Notes: generated by a model from the letters alone, not told the origin. Positions 1-13,381 are shown, numbered from the stretch's first letter. The stretch: DNA of 64,000 bases from Branchiostoma floridae (GCF_000003815.2 NC_049995.1:116845-180844), one strand, 5' to 3'. Made by a program: numbers and translations.

Positions 1-3000
1 TGATTGTGACCCAAACGCCCTTTGTGATAACAACCAGGGAGGATACACCTGTAGTTGTAGACAGGGCTATACGGGTAACGGCACATTCTGTACAGGTACG
101 TAAAACACTATGTTTTCATTTCAACATGCAAAGTTCAATGTATTAAATGGTTAAAAGAACAAAGAAGGTCAACCTCGACTATTAAATTCGGCCGACATTG
201 TGCTTAACACGTGTACAAGTTCGTCCTGCCATATGGTTATCACAGCATGGAATCTGCAAAGTACGAAATGCACAATAAAGTCATATTTGCCAAACCGACC
301 AACCCTTCAATCCATCTATATTATACTTGACATCAAACTACTTAGACTTATAAAGCAAAGAGGTCGTCTTAAACAGGTATAATTGCATGCGCACATTATA
401 CAACTTAACCCCAAAAGAAGATCATGCAAATTTCTATAGATGAACGTATCGTTGACGGAAAGAATAACATGCGTAATGTCTGGTCATTATGAAGTTTAAT
501 TTTACAAATGATAATGTAACAATTTCGAAAAGCTTCCATCATTCTCATACAGAAGTAGAACGTATAATGAGAAGAATAGTACACTTTATTCACGAAACAG
601 AAAAGGGCAAACATACTTGTGACCATATAAGTTATAAAGATTAAGATAACAATGTATCTGCGATTTTTAGTGTCAGATTGCTAAAAAATGCGTAATATCA
701 TTGACTGTTCATGCTTACATGTTTCTTGCCATTTACTAATCAGACTATGATGAGTGTACGTTGGGTAGTCATGCTCAGAACTGCAGTAACAGCGCACAGT
801 GTGTCAACTCTGATGGTGGCTTCAGCTGTACCTGTCGTGACGGGTATATCGGCGACGGCTTCTTCTGTGCCGGTATGATACCCCATTCTTTTTATTTCCT
901 TCTTCCGTAGCTACATGTAAGATTTTTATCTTTCAGGACTGTCAACCTTGCACGGCCATATATATCATCAGAAAGACCATGTATGTTAACTGTTACTTTA
1001 ATGATAGTTATTCATATATGCTTGAAAATAACTAATATGGCTCGAAATTGTGCTACCTATTCTGTGAGTAATGCAAAATTCACTGGATAAGCTCTGTGTA
1101 AAATGCAAACAACCGTCAGGGACCACATATTATTTCATCAACATCATAATTTAAAGGAACTTTTGCTGTCTTCAGATGTCGATGAGTGTATGCACGGTTC
1201 TCAAAAGTGCCATGAACAGGCAACATGTACCAACGCCGTGGGCAGCTTCACCTGTTCCTGTAATGCTGGGTTCAATGACATGGGAACAGTGTGCGAAGGT
1301 AGGGCTAGGGTAGGGGGTTATCACTGGATTTTACACTAAAATCGTTTGTCATTGCTTTATGCATAATTATTGTCTACAAACACATCAGTATCGTCATTTC
1401 CATGTCCACCTTCTTGTTGGCTCCATTCTTGCTCTATAGTAGGCTGTATGACGATGGCAATGGATGTTCATAAACATTAAATTAGATCAACATGTAATCA
1501 ATGAAACTTTATTGAAAGCAAAAGGATCAGCAAGTATGGAAACATATTAAGTTGTATTAAGAAAATACAGAATTTATTTGGAGCTTTTTATTCTATAAAA
1601 AGGTCCTTCGTGTTGTTCATTTTGTCTTTTATGAATATTTTTATGCCATAATATGTGTAAAGTAAGCGTGTAATATATTGCAAAATACTTTTAATGTATC
1701 GCACAATTCAGCGTAAAAGGCTGTGACGTTTTACAAAATAAATCATCACCATATTAGATTCTCAAAATGAAATTATCCATTATTTTGTTGATCACTTTTG
1801 CTAAAGACAGCTTAAGTTTACATCCCTATACTTGTTGTTAAGACCAAACTACTAACTGCACGTAATCGATGATTTGTTTGCTTCAGACATAGATGAATGC
1901 AAAAACGGAATGGGTCTGTGCGATGGAAACGCAACATGCGCCAACAACGCTGGGTTCTACACCTGTACATGCAATGCTGGGTACACTGGTAAAGGAATGA
2001 CATGTACAGGTACAGGATCCTCATCTTGTTATCACAACATATTATAATTACTTCTTTGCATACTTTGTATACTTGTAAGAGTTTGACACTGATGATTTTA
2101 TAGATACAGACACAGTGCAAAGAAGTCCTACGTGTCAAATTTTCGGGTACTAAGGATTCATGCCTTCCATCCCTGACAGACAATGGAATACTAATTGCCG
2201 ACAATTTCCAAAGCCATGGCCAGTTGCTTGAATTGATATTATTTGACTTTTCTTTCATTCTATGTCTAACCTTCATCGACCTTTGTCTAGCATTGCATAT
2301 TACCTCGTGTTTTTTTACGCAGAATGACAAAACTATTCACATGCATTTATTCATTTTACGATTCGATTCACCAGTTGCATACTTATAAAACTAAGACTTA
2401 AAAGATAGGTACCTAAGTAGTAAAGACATATCAGATAACAAAATATAAAGCGGTTGCTATTGTGCCTGTAACAGCTCAGGTAAACTTTAAAAGAAACTTC
2501 CTTATTGTCAGATGTGAACGAGTGTTTAAGTGGCCAAGCTGGCTGCCATGAACAGGCATCATGCAGAAACACAGAGGGCAGCTATGTGTGTACCTGCAAA
2601 GCTGGTTTTACAGGCAACGGAACGGACTGTAAAGGTAAGCCGGGACAAAGGCAAACGGGAGTTTTAATGTAACTCAGAGGAATACTGTCTGTTAGATAAC
2701 TAACTGGGAGGTTTACATTAAAGTATTTACACTTGTTACTCATAGACATATTTTGCAAGCAAATTTAAAATCTCCCTATACCCTGTAATATGTTACTTGA
2801 TTACGAATGTGTAGGTAAACTAACTAATGTATTTTTCCTTGAACCAATTACATAACCATGGCTTACGCATCGTAAGGATATAATGTTATCATAAAATTAG
2901 CTTTCTATTAATACATATGACATATTTGAAATAACATTCACTGCTCAGAAAATAATCTTCCGAGTGTAATCCGCTTGGAAAAAAAAATTGAAATGGAATT

Positions 3001-6000
3001 GACGTAAACATTTTACCTGTCTGCAAAGAATCAATGTTTGCAACTGAATTACAGAAAACGATTCTAGTGGTTTGCCACAATATAAATTCATACGACTGAT
3101 GCTTTTAATGCCTCCGTTTATTATTATTTTTAGATGAAGACGAGTGTACAGAAGGCAAACACACCTGTACAGAAAACTCCGTGTGTATGAATACCGAAGG
3201 CTCCTTCAATTGTCCTTGTAAGTCCGGCTACATCGGAAGTAGCTGTGTGGATGTCCGTGAGTGTGAGGAGGACATTGACGACTGTGATGACAACGCTAAC
3301 TGTACCAACACACCGGGCTCATTCAGCTGTGTCTGCCATTCCGGCTACGTAGGAAACGGTACAGTCTGCACAGGTGAGAAATAGTTTCAGCATGGTCAGG
3401 GAAGACCTTTTCATTTATTTATTTCAGCTTCATCATGATACGAAAATGTACAATGTACTGGGCAGAAGGTACGGGATAAAACTATTATTCTTCATACGAC
3501 TACATATCCAAAGCATTGTTGATAATATACAAATATGAAAACAAAATGATGTCACAATGTACAAAAGTATAAATCTGTGGTGTTTTACATATAGCACCGA
3601 ATCTATCTAAGAAAGCGTGCCCTGTGCTTAACCCTCAACCCACCGTATGGGGTCAAAACTGACCCTAGACGTATATTTATATGTGCCATTATGACATTTC
3701 TGGTTGAAAACAAATTTCCTCCCATGTGTTGTATATATGTCTTATAGCTTCTCATACGTTTTTACCGAGATTGGCTCATTGTTGATTAAGTTATCATTGA
3801 AAGTGTATGTATGGTTCAGTGGGGTCAAAACTGACCCCAGCATTTTTTTAAACAAACTTCTGGGACCCACGCCTAAACTTCTTATCGTATGATCACGAAA
3901 TTTTCAGAGAATGAGGTACATGTGCAACGAAACTATGGTAACAACTTTTGTGTCATTATCATGTTATATGACGACACCATTACGTCATTTAGCTTAAATT
4001 GGCTGCCATCTTGGATTTTGACTGATGACGTCATCAAATTAGCATAAATTGTGAATTTTGAATCATGAAATTAGAAAATTGCGTAATAAATATGCTTGTC
4101 AGAATTCCGTTGCCATGGCAACATGAAACATCATGAACTTTTTTTATTCACTTAAATTGCTTGCTATTAACATTTTCTTAAAAGGGATCACGTTTGGTGG
4201 CCCTAGCATAAGCTATTCAGGGTCTATGTGACTTTGAAGTTGATGCTGGCATTAAAAGAAAAACCTTTATCCGGTCTGAATAGCATTAGTGCAAAATGTG
4301 GTCCTCATGATCTTTTGCATAAATTATGATAATGAGCTAGAATTATTCTCACCTAATCATGTCAAACTGTCCAACATTGATTAATGAAGCTATACATATA
4401 TACAAATCACAAAAAGAGTCACCAAAAAATCTGTTTTTGTACAAAACGTTATGGGGTCAGTTTTGACCCCATACGGTAATCTACGTCACAAAAAAGGTAC
4501 GGTGGTTTGAAGGTTAAAATTTGTGTACCGTATTTGAAATTCTATGTAGATCCTTATGTGCACAAGCGTATGCCACTAAATATAACGATACTTTTTTCCT
4601 CAGCTATGTTCATTTAGACTAGAAGATACAGGCTATAGAACATTTATATTTTAGTCTAGAAAAGTTAGTAAAGCTCCTTGCCTTGGTGAAAATAGCATTC
4701 ACAAATTTGAAAAGAGCATTAATAATTTCTTTCTTTATATAAACTATAGAAATTACCATAACATCAGAAGCGACTACACTCGAATTCAAAAGTACGGCAG
4801 CCCCAACGACGCAAACTAGAATGACTGTTACTGCTGGGCGGCGTAAGTTCGTATGCAATTTAACTTATTTGATATTTTCTCGTTTGGATGTAAACTTTGT
4901 ATTTAATACCACTGTAGGATTTTACCATTTTATGCAAAAACGTTTACAGTTACACATGAAGATCAGATAATGTTGCTTGTTTTTTATGGTTAAGTTTTGG
5001 TATTTTGTAGCAAAACCGCGGAAGTTTGTGCCTGCCCAAATAACGATGGACAGAGACTTTAAACCTGGATACAACGACGCAAATTCACAGGAGTATATGG
5101 AACTATCGTCACAGTTGAAATCATCGGTGAGTAAAAAAAAGTCAAAATTCAGTTCTACCTTGCTTTTATTGTGTGGGAAATAAAATGATAACTTACCACT
5201 AAGCGTTAGTCTAAGTTGTACTTCATGATTTGCAGTATAAATGTATCTGCCCATCTCTTTAGATAGTGTCAGCGCTGACTCAAAGATCACCATGTCATAG
5301 ACGTAGTCTTAGACATCAACGGATAAGACTAAGAAGCCAATATCAGTATGATATATAGGGAAATTATGAATTATGTGGTTTTACTGTTAATTTAGAATTT
5401 CAAACATTAATCTAATAATCATCATCTCATTACTGCCAGCTCTCCATCGTCTATTCTGGAATTCAGGGGTTCATCGAGATCATCATTATTCGATTCATGT
5501 AAGTACAGACAAGATATGTCAAATTCGACTTCAATTTTTTTTTCTGTTATATATGATGATTTAAAGCCGATGACTCAGCGTTACGAAAATACGAATTCAG
5601 ATCACTGGGCATTTCTGATCTCTATGGCACCTAATCACATTTACCTGGTCATAATTAGCATCCTCGATCTGTCATCACTACGTTAGTGCAGTTCTTAAGG
5701 GTCTCACTAAATACCGAAAACAACTGAAAACAACCGAAAACAACTTTCACTAATTACCAAAAACAACCGAAAACAACTTTCACTAATTACCAAAACTAAA
5801 ACAACTCGACAAAACCATAAACAACAGACAATCATTTCAGTGGGCTATCATTTAATAATTTTGATTCTATTTTGGACAGGAGTTATAGGCTACGATGGAT
5901 TTATTTGTTTGACAATATCAGTAAAGTCAACGATCTCCTTTGCCTGTTCGAATATATTAATGTTCGCATTCAGATTCGCAAACATCATCAATGGATATCT

Positions 6001-9000
6001 ATATTACTTGGCATCTATTGTGTAACTCCAAACAGAGGTAACGGTAGGGGCCTGGTGTAGTATTGGCCACAACAAGAAATAGCAGTCACTGCTATTCCCC
6101 GACGAAATCTCTGCTTAGAAAATAGGTTTACTTATTAATTACTGCTGGCAATTTCTGCTGCCTAGTTTGCTAATATGTACTACATTTTTTTTCTAGCAAC
6201 CAAAACAATCTAGTATATTTCTTGCTCAATTATAACGCATTTCCGCTGCCATAACAAGTCGATTTCAATTGTTTGTTTGTTTGTTTGTTTGTTTGGGCCG
6301 GCTACTCTCTCTTCGCAGCCAGGGGCTGAATTGCGAGGAGCTTACAATAGGCGGGACTAAGCCGCAAGGGTCTGAAATGGCAGCCTGTATACAGCGCCTA
6401 ATGGCCTCAATACGACAGTAATTGCCCCATGTGCGGCCAGGGACTGTAGGTTTTGGACCACTCACACCGCACCATCGCACATGTGGCGGGTTCTTTAACG
6501 TGCCTGGGGTATGGCTCTCCCCAGACACGGGACCTCCATTTAACGTCCTATCCGAGGGACGGCCCTAGCCGAAGCTAGTACTCATTTTCACCTGAGTATA
6601 GTGAGGAAATACGTGTAAAGTGCCTTTCCCAAGGACACAAGAACGGTAACACGGCAGCGGGATTAGAACCCGCAACCTTTCGGTCACGAGGCGTTCATCC
6701 CGCCACTGCGCCACACGGCCCCACGTAAATGGAAAAACCGCAAACGTGTATTACCACAGAGGCCCCAGATTAAACTGAATGATCAAAAAAGGGATTCTGC
6801 TTTACACCATAAAACAGCGTGTGATCAATGGAAAGGTGTTTTCACCGGCTACATTCCCTTTGCTGAAAGAACCCTTCCTTCAGAATCACTCCATTCTCTC
6901 CCCTGGCCGTGGAGAAAATAATTCAAGGGATAGTAGCCAGTAGATGAAGATAAAATAGACATTGTTGTTGTTTACGAGTTGTTTTCCGGCTTTTTTCGGG
7001 TTCTGATAGGTTGTTCATGATTGCTTTGATATTGTTTAGGTGGCTTCGAGTTGTTTTCGGTATTTGTCGAGTTGTTTTCGGTTGTTTTCGGTATATTTCA
7101 AGTTGTTTTCAGTTGTTTTCGGTTGTTTTCGGTTGTTTTTGGTATTTAGTGAGACCGGTTCTGAACATTATATTACTTGATAGTAACAGGATTATGACTA
7201 TGATAATCAGCCATAACAGCAATAAGCACCATAATAACAAATAGTACCATAAAAATGATTCAGTTATCACAAATGCACAAATCAACAAGATTATGATTAT
7301 TTCTCATTTATTCCTGTCTGTATGATCCATAGATATTGGGCAATAAACTTCTAGTGGCTTCAATGGCATGGTAGTAAAAGGGCTTCTGGCAGCTTCATTT
7401 AGTCAGGTCACGATATTACTATCAAACACTAACATAGCAGATTTTTCACTGCCATTTGTTGAAGTATTGTTGAGTATATATGTCAATACACTTTGTAGCC
7501 CCGGCAGCGTGCAAGCCAGATACGCAGCAGTTTTCACCGTTGAAGACTCGGAACCTGACTCCATCATCCATCAGGCGGCGAGGACGAACCTTCAGAGGGC
7601 AATCGATAGTGGGACGTTTGACTCGGACCTGCAGGTCAACAGTGACAGCCTAGAGCCGACCAAACTCAGTAAAGAAGGTAGGCGTCATCGGTCGACCTTT
7701 TGGTTTACTGTTACACGCTCCACAAATTCAGAAGTACTTCTTTGCGTTTTCGTATTGGCTGTACTTGATCTTTGCTATTTTACTTTTTGCAAACATGACA
7801 GACTACACTGCATGGTATACGTTCATAATGATGATGATATACGTATTTATAGGCCGTAGAAGCACTGGAAGCATGCGCCAAGACTCCGTTTTAATTACAC
7901 ACAGTGTTATAGCATTTTTGTAGAAAATCGATGAGACTGATTGGAATTTCAGGTCTTGGGCCGATCAGTAATCAGAAGTGGTCAGTCTCTTACTTGACGT
8001 CAAAGGAAAACAAAATGTCGGCATTATTTGACTTCCTTTACTGTCGATGTGTTGTTGCGCCCTAGCCCTATAGAACATTTTCATATTGGATTTTTTTCGA
8101 CACGCAGACTACTGCTTAGTGTGAGTTGTAATTACTTAACATGTTTACGGACGAGGTAATGGGTATCAAACTAGAGCCGACTATTGAATTTGCTTATTTT
8201 CTATTATCTGGAATACAGCTTTTCTTTGATGACCTCTATTGCAGACTTGGATCAAGTGTCATGTGACTTGCCATGTGGGGAGGGGGGCGTGTGTGCCCGG
8301 AGTGAGCCCTATCCTGGAGCTGTGGTAGCAGAATGTCAGTGTGAGGAAAACTACTGCAACACTGGAACCTGTGAGTTTAACGTTCAGGAGGGAAGACCAA
8401 GATGCAAGTAAGCACCAAAAATACAAGTTATGTCCTCTCCTTAATGACAATGACAAAGACGTTTATTGCATATTCATGCCCCAACGAGGCTAAGTGCAGT
8501 AAATTTGATACAAAGCGAATAACAATGTAAACCATGATATGTCTAATTTATATCTATATTCTACATGCTTCATCCCTCTCCTTAAAACGTGTAAAAGAAC
8601 TTACACAGTTATTCCAATATATCATATTAGTAAGCATTATCTCAACTAATCATTTCATGTCGAACAAAGAAAAGTCAAATATAATTAGCTTTGATTTATC
8701 CTATACAGTAGTAGATTAGTCAAAAGTCAGTAAATGTTAAGTCTTAGTATGTCGTTCTTTGTCGCGTTTCCTTCTTTCCTGTTGTCAAGCAGAGGAAGTT
8801 TATTTGTCTCACATAGCCAGTAAACCATTTCTAGACATTACATACCAGTTTCGTACACCAAATACAAGCTACGAAAGGCCACACTGTATGGTTTGGTACA
8901 CTTTCATCAGAAATGACCCTTTCGTTTTTAGATAAGTACCAAGTGTGTGTGTGCTTGAGATGTGGCTTTCCTCAAACATGGCACCTTCTGCGTTCCGTCG

Positions 9001-12000
9001 TATCCACGAGAACGTCCACAGCTGAAGCAAATTTTCAACTGAGTAGAGGATAAAGAGGTTTAGACTACATTTCCAAGAACCATTTAAACTAGTAGCCATT
9101 AGATTCTAAGTCAATAACACAAACCACAAGACTGCATTTCCATCTACAATTATCATTGATTACCTCTACCCTGCGCAGCTGCCCGGCAATACAGGGTGCC
9201 TGGTACAGTGGGGAGCGCTGTCAGGTCAGTTTGACCGAAGCGGACTTGATCGGTATTGCATCAGGCTGTGCGTGTGCTGTGTTGGTAATCGTCCTGTTGG
9301 TGGTTGTGTGTATGGCCAAGAGGTCCAGGCGTTTGGCAAAGAAGAGAAGACAAATGAGACAAATGAGGTAACGCCAAATATTGGCTTTCCCTTATCTTTA
9401 CCCGTGATGCATATTTTCTGAAGCCTTGGCATATATAAAGAGCGTGAATTATTGTACAGTGTGCGATTTATAGTAGAATGAATTCATTGCTCAAGCTACC
9501 GACATCTTGCACACTCCGGTCGTCCCTCAGTAAGACATTTGGAGCCGCATAGTTCAAGTTTTTAACTTTTATTCAGCCTGTCGGCCAACTACATTGATGT
9601 GTTGATAGATAGGTGCCTTGGGAATTGGACAAAGGCCCACATGAAAGATTTGTGCATACACTGTCACTGATTTTTGTTCCAACTTAGCCAAAAAATTATA
9701 TTATAGGTTCCAAGGCCCTTATATCTAAGCCAAATTTGGTATGAAAGCGCATATCACATGTGCCCACATGACTTTAAAGTTATCACATTTGGGATTTTGG
9801 AAGTGTTTAGGCCAGAAATGCAAAATTACCTATTACCAATAGCGATCTGGCAATGCCTATTTCTTCTATCTTACTTCTTCTATCTTACCTTTGTTGTTGA
9901 TGCAATACCTGCAGGTCATTGTTAAACATGACTTAAGATTTTTCGCAATTGCTTGGTTTACATGAAATGAAACCACATTTGCGGCCAATGTGGGCGATCG
10001 TAATATAAAATGTGAGCTACATATAAGGCTTCCAAAGCATTTCCAATCATGACAATCATTTCTCAGAGATGCTTACGTGGAATGTTTAGGTACAGGGTTG
10101 ATGCACCTGCAGTCCCCCAGGCAAACTTCTATGGCCTTCCGGACTTGGATGAAGACCGGGACGACTATCTCTCGCCAGTCGACTACGTTTTGCCTATAGA
10201 GTCATGGATACCGCTTCATAGCCTTCCGGTCACCGACCTGAATGAAGACCAAGACGACTATCTTTCACCTGTGGTAAGGGCCCAGTATTTCGCCAAATAG
10301 GCCGCTTTGCATTGAAGTTAGGCCTATTGGGTAAAGTTAATGTTTAGTGATATTAGTCAGGGTCAGGGTTTTAGTTGTGTAGGGATTAGGGTTAGATTAA
10401 GGTTAGGGTTAGGTAAAGAGAAGGATTAGAGTTAGGGTTAGCCCGTTACGGTTATGTGTATGGGTAGTGTAGGGTTAATGTTAAGTAAAGATTTTACTAT
10501 CAGTGATAAGGGTTAGAGTTGGACAAATGTTAGGGTTAATCTCAATAGCTCGACTCCTCCTTCAGACATCCGCTCAGAATTCTGTTTGAAAATGTATCCC
10601 GCCCAGGAGTGTGACGCATTTTTCTTCATTCCAGTATACTGGAAACCCCTTTTCTTGAAACCAACAATATACGTCGTCGAATCGTCGTACGATAAAAATC
10701 TTGGTGAAATTGTGGGATAGTCGTTATGTAAGCTGAAGGACTTGGATTTAAAATTGTCTTCTTTTGTTGTCGTCAATTGATGTTGGCGATGTAAACAGCT
10801 GTACAAAACATTAATAAGCAAGACATCATTTAACTTATCTTTACAATCTTAAATTAACAGTATAACTTTGCTGTAATACCAATAGTCAAGCATCGTCCTA
10901 TGTTTGGTAGTAGGGACAACCTGCTCCTAATGCAACATTTACAAATCAAACATTATTTTTAGAATCATCCCTTATCGTCACAATATGATAAAAAATATCT
11001 GTTGATGTGTTCTTAGCCTCTAGATGCTGATATGATACCTATAGCTATACACACGGAATCCCTGCGAGTCAGGGGAAGGTCTTTCTGGAACCCAAGTGTT
11101 GCGAAAGTGCCATCAGGAGAGGTAGGTTTCCTTATGTAAGATCAGGTGAAATATTTTTGGCACCTCAAGACCAAGGTAGTTCGGCAGCCGGTGTATCTTC
11201 ACGGGGACCCGCCCAAAAGTAGAAAACGGGTAGCCCGTAAACTATCTGTCGGGTTGTCGTTTTGGAAATATAACTGTAGCATATGTGGGCGATCGTGATA
11301 TAAAAAGTGAGCTCTTTATAAGAACTTAAAGCTATTGTAATAATGACAAATTTTGTAAATTAAGTTGTATTTAAGCTATGCTTTATGAAGCTAATATGAG
11401 TAAATCATCATTTAGAAAAAAAAGAAGATACACTACTACATATTTGCACAACTAAGTTTTTCCTCAATTTATACTTTCTATGTCTGATTTTTTTGCTAAC
11501 TTTCCACCCCTGTGTCTGTTAATGTAGTACTTATGCACGTTTTGTGGTAGGTAAAAGTAAAGTAGTTGAAAAGAATATGACATCCCTATGCCTAATTTTT
11601 TTTATCTATTGATCAGATTAAGATCCCACGCCCATCTGTGAAGACCAAGACTCATACTAAAGACGATAAAAGTGGGCAATTTGTCCAGGTAGGTTTCATC
11701 TTCTAATACCCTGTAGTCAGTAAGTGGCATTTTTCTCTTACAAAAACGGCTCAATTGGCTTGTATGCAAATTCTGTATGGATGACGTTTCCCAACCAATG
11801 AACTTGTCTCTTAATGACACGACTAATTTTTTACACCTATAAGCTGCCCTATGTCTGCATTGCGTTATAACATATTGTTGACGTACACTCTATCTGTTTG
11901 TTTTTTTTAACAATTTCTTTTCTATGGCCGGTACCGATGCTCACAAGAGCTTTGTATGTCAATCTACTCAATAATATATCACGTGATACTGAAAGACAAT

Positions 12001-12320
12001 TCATATAAATCTGAAATATGCTTTGAGTATAGACAAGACATTTCAACCAGTTCTCTGCATGTATCAAGTTGCAAATGACATGTAATGCTGATACTAGTAC
12101 ATGCATCTCGAGATGTGAAAATAGCCGTTACAGATTCAGTGCATGCACGCAATTTTAATATTGGATGGTAAGGTTTAAAACTCATACAACACGGTATGTT
12201 AAGTGAGTGTACCAATACTACAGTCCACGTACTCTTAACCCATTTTTCGTCTTTCATTTCATAGTAATCAATGTTGGTCGTTTTTGCTTTTTCTGAAAGA
12301 CGTTCGAGTTCAAGTTCTGA
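1..12320 (+). CDS. EGF-SEA-EGF transmembrane protein (3' part, 16 exons, 5' end outside window)
   Basis: Exons read from splice signals and phase: 1-95, 744-872, 1176-1298, 1887-2009, 2512-2634, 3134-3373, 4750-4842, 5011-5126, 5440-5498, 7499-7677, 8245-8407, 9179-9367, 10090-10273, 11017-11121, 11617-11688 and a tentative last exon 12300-12320. All joins keep one frame. The first six exons carry seven EGF modules, most starting D-x-D/N-E-C (calcium-binding type) and bounded by phase-1 introns. A short Thr-rich linker follows, then a SEA domain over four exons with the PGSV turn at 7500-7511, two further EGF-like units, a transmembrane helix, a basic stop-transfer stretch and a tail of roughly 120 residues. 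The order EGF-SEA-EGF-TM recalls membrane mucins and IMPG-type matrix proteins. SEA domains of that kind often self-cleave, but the G-SVVV site is not clear here. The function is probably cell-surface adhesion or matrix binding (inference). Confidence 0.85.
3134..3373 (+). CDS. Exon with two EGF modules
   Basis: This is the only exon of the gene that carries two EGF domains together. The first opens D-E-D-E-C and the second V-R-E-C-E-E-D. Each shows six cysteines and the G-S-F-x-C-x-C core. Entry and exit are both phase 1, so the pair could be gained or skipped without a frame change. It is followed by a 1.4-kb intron that contains a piggyBac-like MITE. Confidence 0.85.
3628..4517. mobile_element. 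piggyBac-like MITE, TTAA-flanked
   Basis: The element starts and ends at TTAA. The ends are imperfect inverted repeats: TTAACCCTCAACCCACCGTA on the left, and on the right the complement of GGTTTGAAGGTTAA plus flank. A near-palindrome GGGGTCAAAACTGACCCC occurs beside the left end, again at about 3822, and inverted near 4451. TTAA target sites with CCC/GGG ends are the hallmark of piggyBac-type insertions. No transposase frame is present, so it is non-autonomous. It shares interior sequence, in opposite orientation, with the element at 31524-32187. It sits inside an intron. Confidence 0.75.
5011..7677 (+). CDS. SEA domain exons (5011-5126, 5440-5498, 7499-7677)
   Basis: The first exon gives a hydrophobic strand followed by [13 protein letters not shown], the usual SEA opening. 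The second continues with [11 protein letters not shown]. The third begins [12 protein letters not shown], the conserved SEA turn and strand. Junction phases are 0 and 2 and the codon split at 5498/7499 gives Ile. The intron between the second and third exons is 2 kb long because a 1.46-kb TIR element with a nested SINE sits in it. Confidence 0.8.
5699..7156. mobile_element. Non-autonomous TIR element with subterminal GTTGTTTTCGG repeats, interrupted by a SINE
   Basis: The two ends match as inverted repeats: GGTCTCACTAAATACC at 5699-5714 and its complement at 7141-7156. Both are followed internally by tandem copies of an 11-12 base motif (CGAAAACAAC on the left, GTTGTTTTCGG on the right). No transposase frame is seen. 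A tRNA-type SINE (6271-6722) lies inside, so the TIR element is the older insertion. Target duplication is unclear; flanks AGTTCTTA and GGTTCTGA match at six of eight bases, which would suit a hAT-type 8-bp duplication, but offset by two bases. Confidence 0.65.
6271..6722 (-). mobile_element. tRNA-derived SINE, about 450 bp
   Basis: Read on the minus strand, the head (near 6722) contains an A-box-like TGGCGCAGTGG and a B-box-like GGTTGCGGGTTCTAATCCC, the internal RNA polymerase III promoter of tRNA genes. The body includes CTTGGGAAAGGCACTTTACA, which resembles a core shared by many animal SINEs. The 3' end is an (AAAC)n tail at 6271-6294. It shares body sequence with the copies at 51100-51293 and 48849-49124. 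It has inserted into the TIR element 5699-7156. Confidence 0.8.
9179..12320 (+). CDS. Transmembrane and cytoplasmic exons of the EGF-SEA protein
   Basis: Exon 9179-9367 finishes the last EGF unit (W-Y-S-G-E-R-C). It then encodes a helix of about 22 hydrophobic residues followed by [11 protein letters not shown], a stop-transfer signal. Exon 10090-10273 encodes an acidic tail with two copies of D-D-Y-L-S-P-V. Exons 11017-11121 and 11617-11688 extend the tail in phase 0. The final exon (T-F-E-F-K-F-stop) uses an AAG acceptor after a good pyrimidine tract and is the weakest call. An alternative TAG acceptor at 12262-12264 would give an immediate stop. Confidence 0.75.
10358..10537. repeat. Degenerate interstitial telomere repeats (TTAGGG-like)
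   Basis: Many spaced copies of TTAGGG or GGGTTAG-like units lie in an intron of the EGF-SEA gene. They are interrupted and mutated, so this is an old insertion or a slippage-grown tract rather than a chromosome end. Confidence 0.7.
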
Positions 12321-13381
12321 TCAGAGGGAAATACAAAGAAGCAAAAGCGGAAATCTACGACGATTGAACATCTTTGTGAATACAAGCTGTTTGCGGAAAT
12401 CGTCCAGAGTACAAACGGAAAACTTGCTTATAAATTGCGTAATTTAATGCATATGGGTAACATCAAAGTTGACGGTGTCTGAGACATTTCCAAAAAAAAA
12501 TATTTTAGATTTTGCGTTGCCATCGCGCAGTTAGTGCAGTGAACCAGCTTTTGGTATAGATTAATGGTGCTTAATAGAAATCCGTGGAACACCAATTGCT
12601 ATAAAGAACTTTCTACATGTACAACTGGGATTGAAAAGTGCATGCCGTTCAATATCTTAACAGTATTTAGGTCATAATTACTTGAGCACGAATGCATGAG
12701 TATGTAAATTGACTTGACTTTTTAATTCATTAACAAAGCAATGCGCTTTTTATCGAGTTTTATTTTATACTTTTAGTGAGATATAAGACTGAGATATAAG
12801 TGACATAGTGATACTTGCAGAAGGGATATATTTGAATGAAATACTGATAACAAACATTGAATTGAATTGAATTGCATTTAAGAGTGTCTTAATATATGCC
12901 ATCTTCATGTTTGTAATTCTAATGGCAGGAGAGCAGGTATTCAGGAAATAAACAGATTTATAGTATAAAGCATTATCCGAATACTATTTCATTTCGTGAA
13001 TATTCGTCATTAATTTTGTTTAGATTTTTAAAACAGCTTTGACTTGCATGCTACTTTTGTATGGGTGACGTTTCCAAACGAATAAGCTATTTTCTAAATG
13101 GCAGGACAGATTTATCACACCAATTATCTGTCCTATGTCTGCATTGCGTTATAATGTAGAGACGTGTACTTTCTATGGCTGCCTGCTCAAGACTATATAA
13201 CTCTACAGTCTATGCTCTATTCACTAATGTCTTCAGTCTAAGGTCTCCATTCACTAATAACAAATTGCAGATGTGCTGTATAGGAACACATTTGTACAAT
13301 GGTACACATACTCATGCCCTCTAAGTCATCACAACATTCAGATAATTATGCTCTCGACAATATTGCCCATACATAAAGGGT
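12321..13381. other. Convergent intergenic region, 3' UTRs and a diverged direct repeat
   Basis: This stretch lies between the convergent EGF-SEA gene and the C2H2 gene. Besides poly(A) signals on both strands (AATAAA at 12947 on plus; its complement at 12759-12764 for the minus gene), it holds the second half of a direct repeat. The sequence around 13046-13175 resembles 11759-11890; both contain CCTATGTCTGCATTGCGTTA. No further coding potential is seen. Confidence 0.5.
12947..12952 (+). terminator. Poly(A) signal AATAAA, EGF-SEA gene
   Basis: The hexamer lies about 630 bases after the proposed stop codon and is the first clear AATAAA on the plus strand in this stretch. It would give a 3' UTR that converges on the C2H2 gene transcribed from the other strand. 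Confidence 0.5.

Noticed and set aside
2351-2572. Minus-strand frames over the EGF exons
   Set aside because: Antisense to well-supported EGF exons with conserved cysteine spacing.
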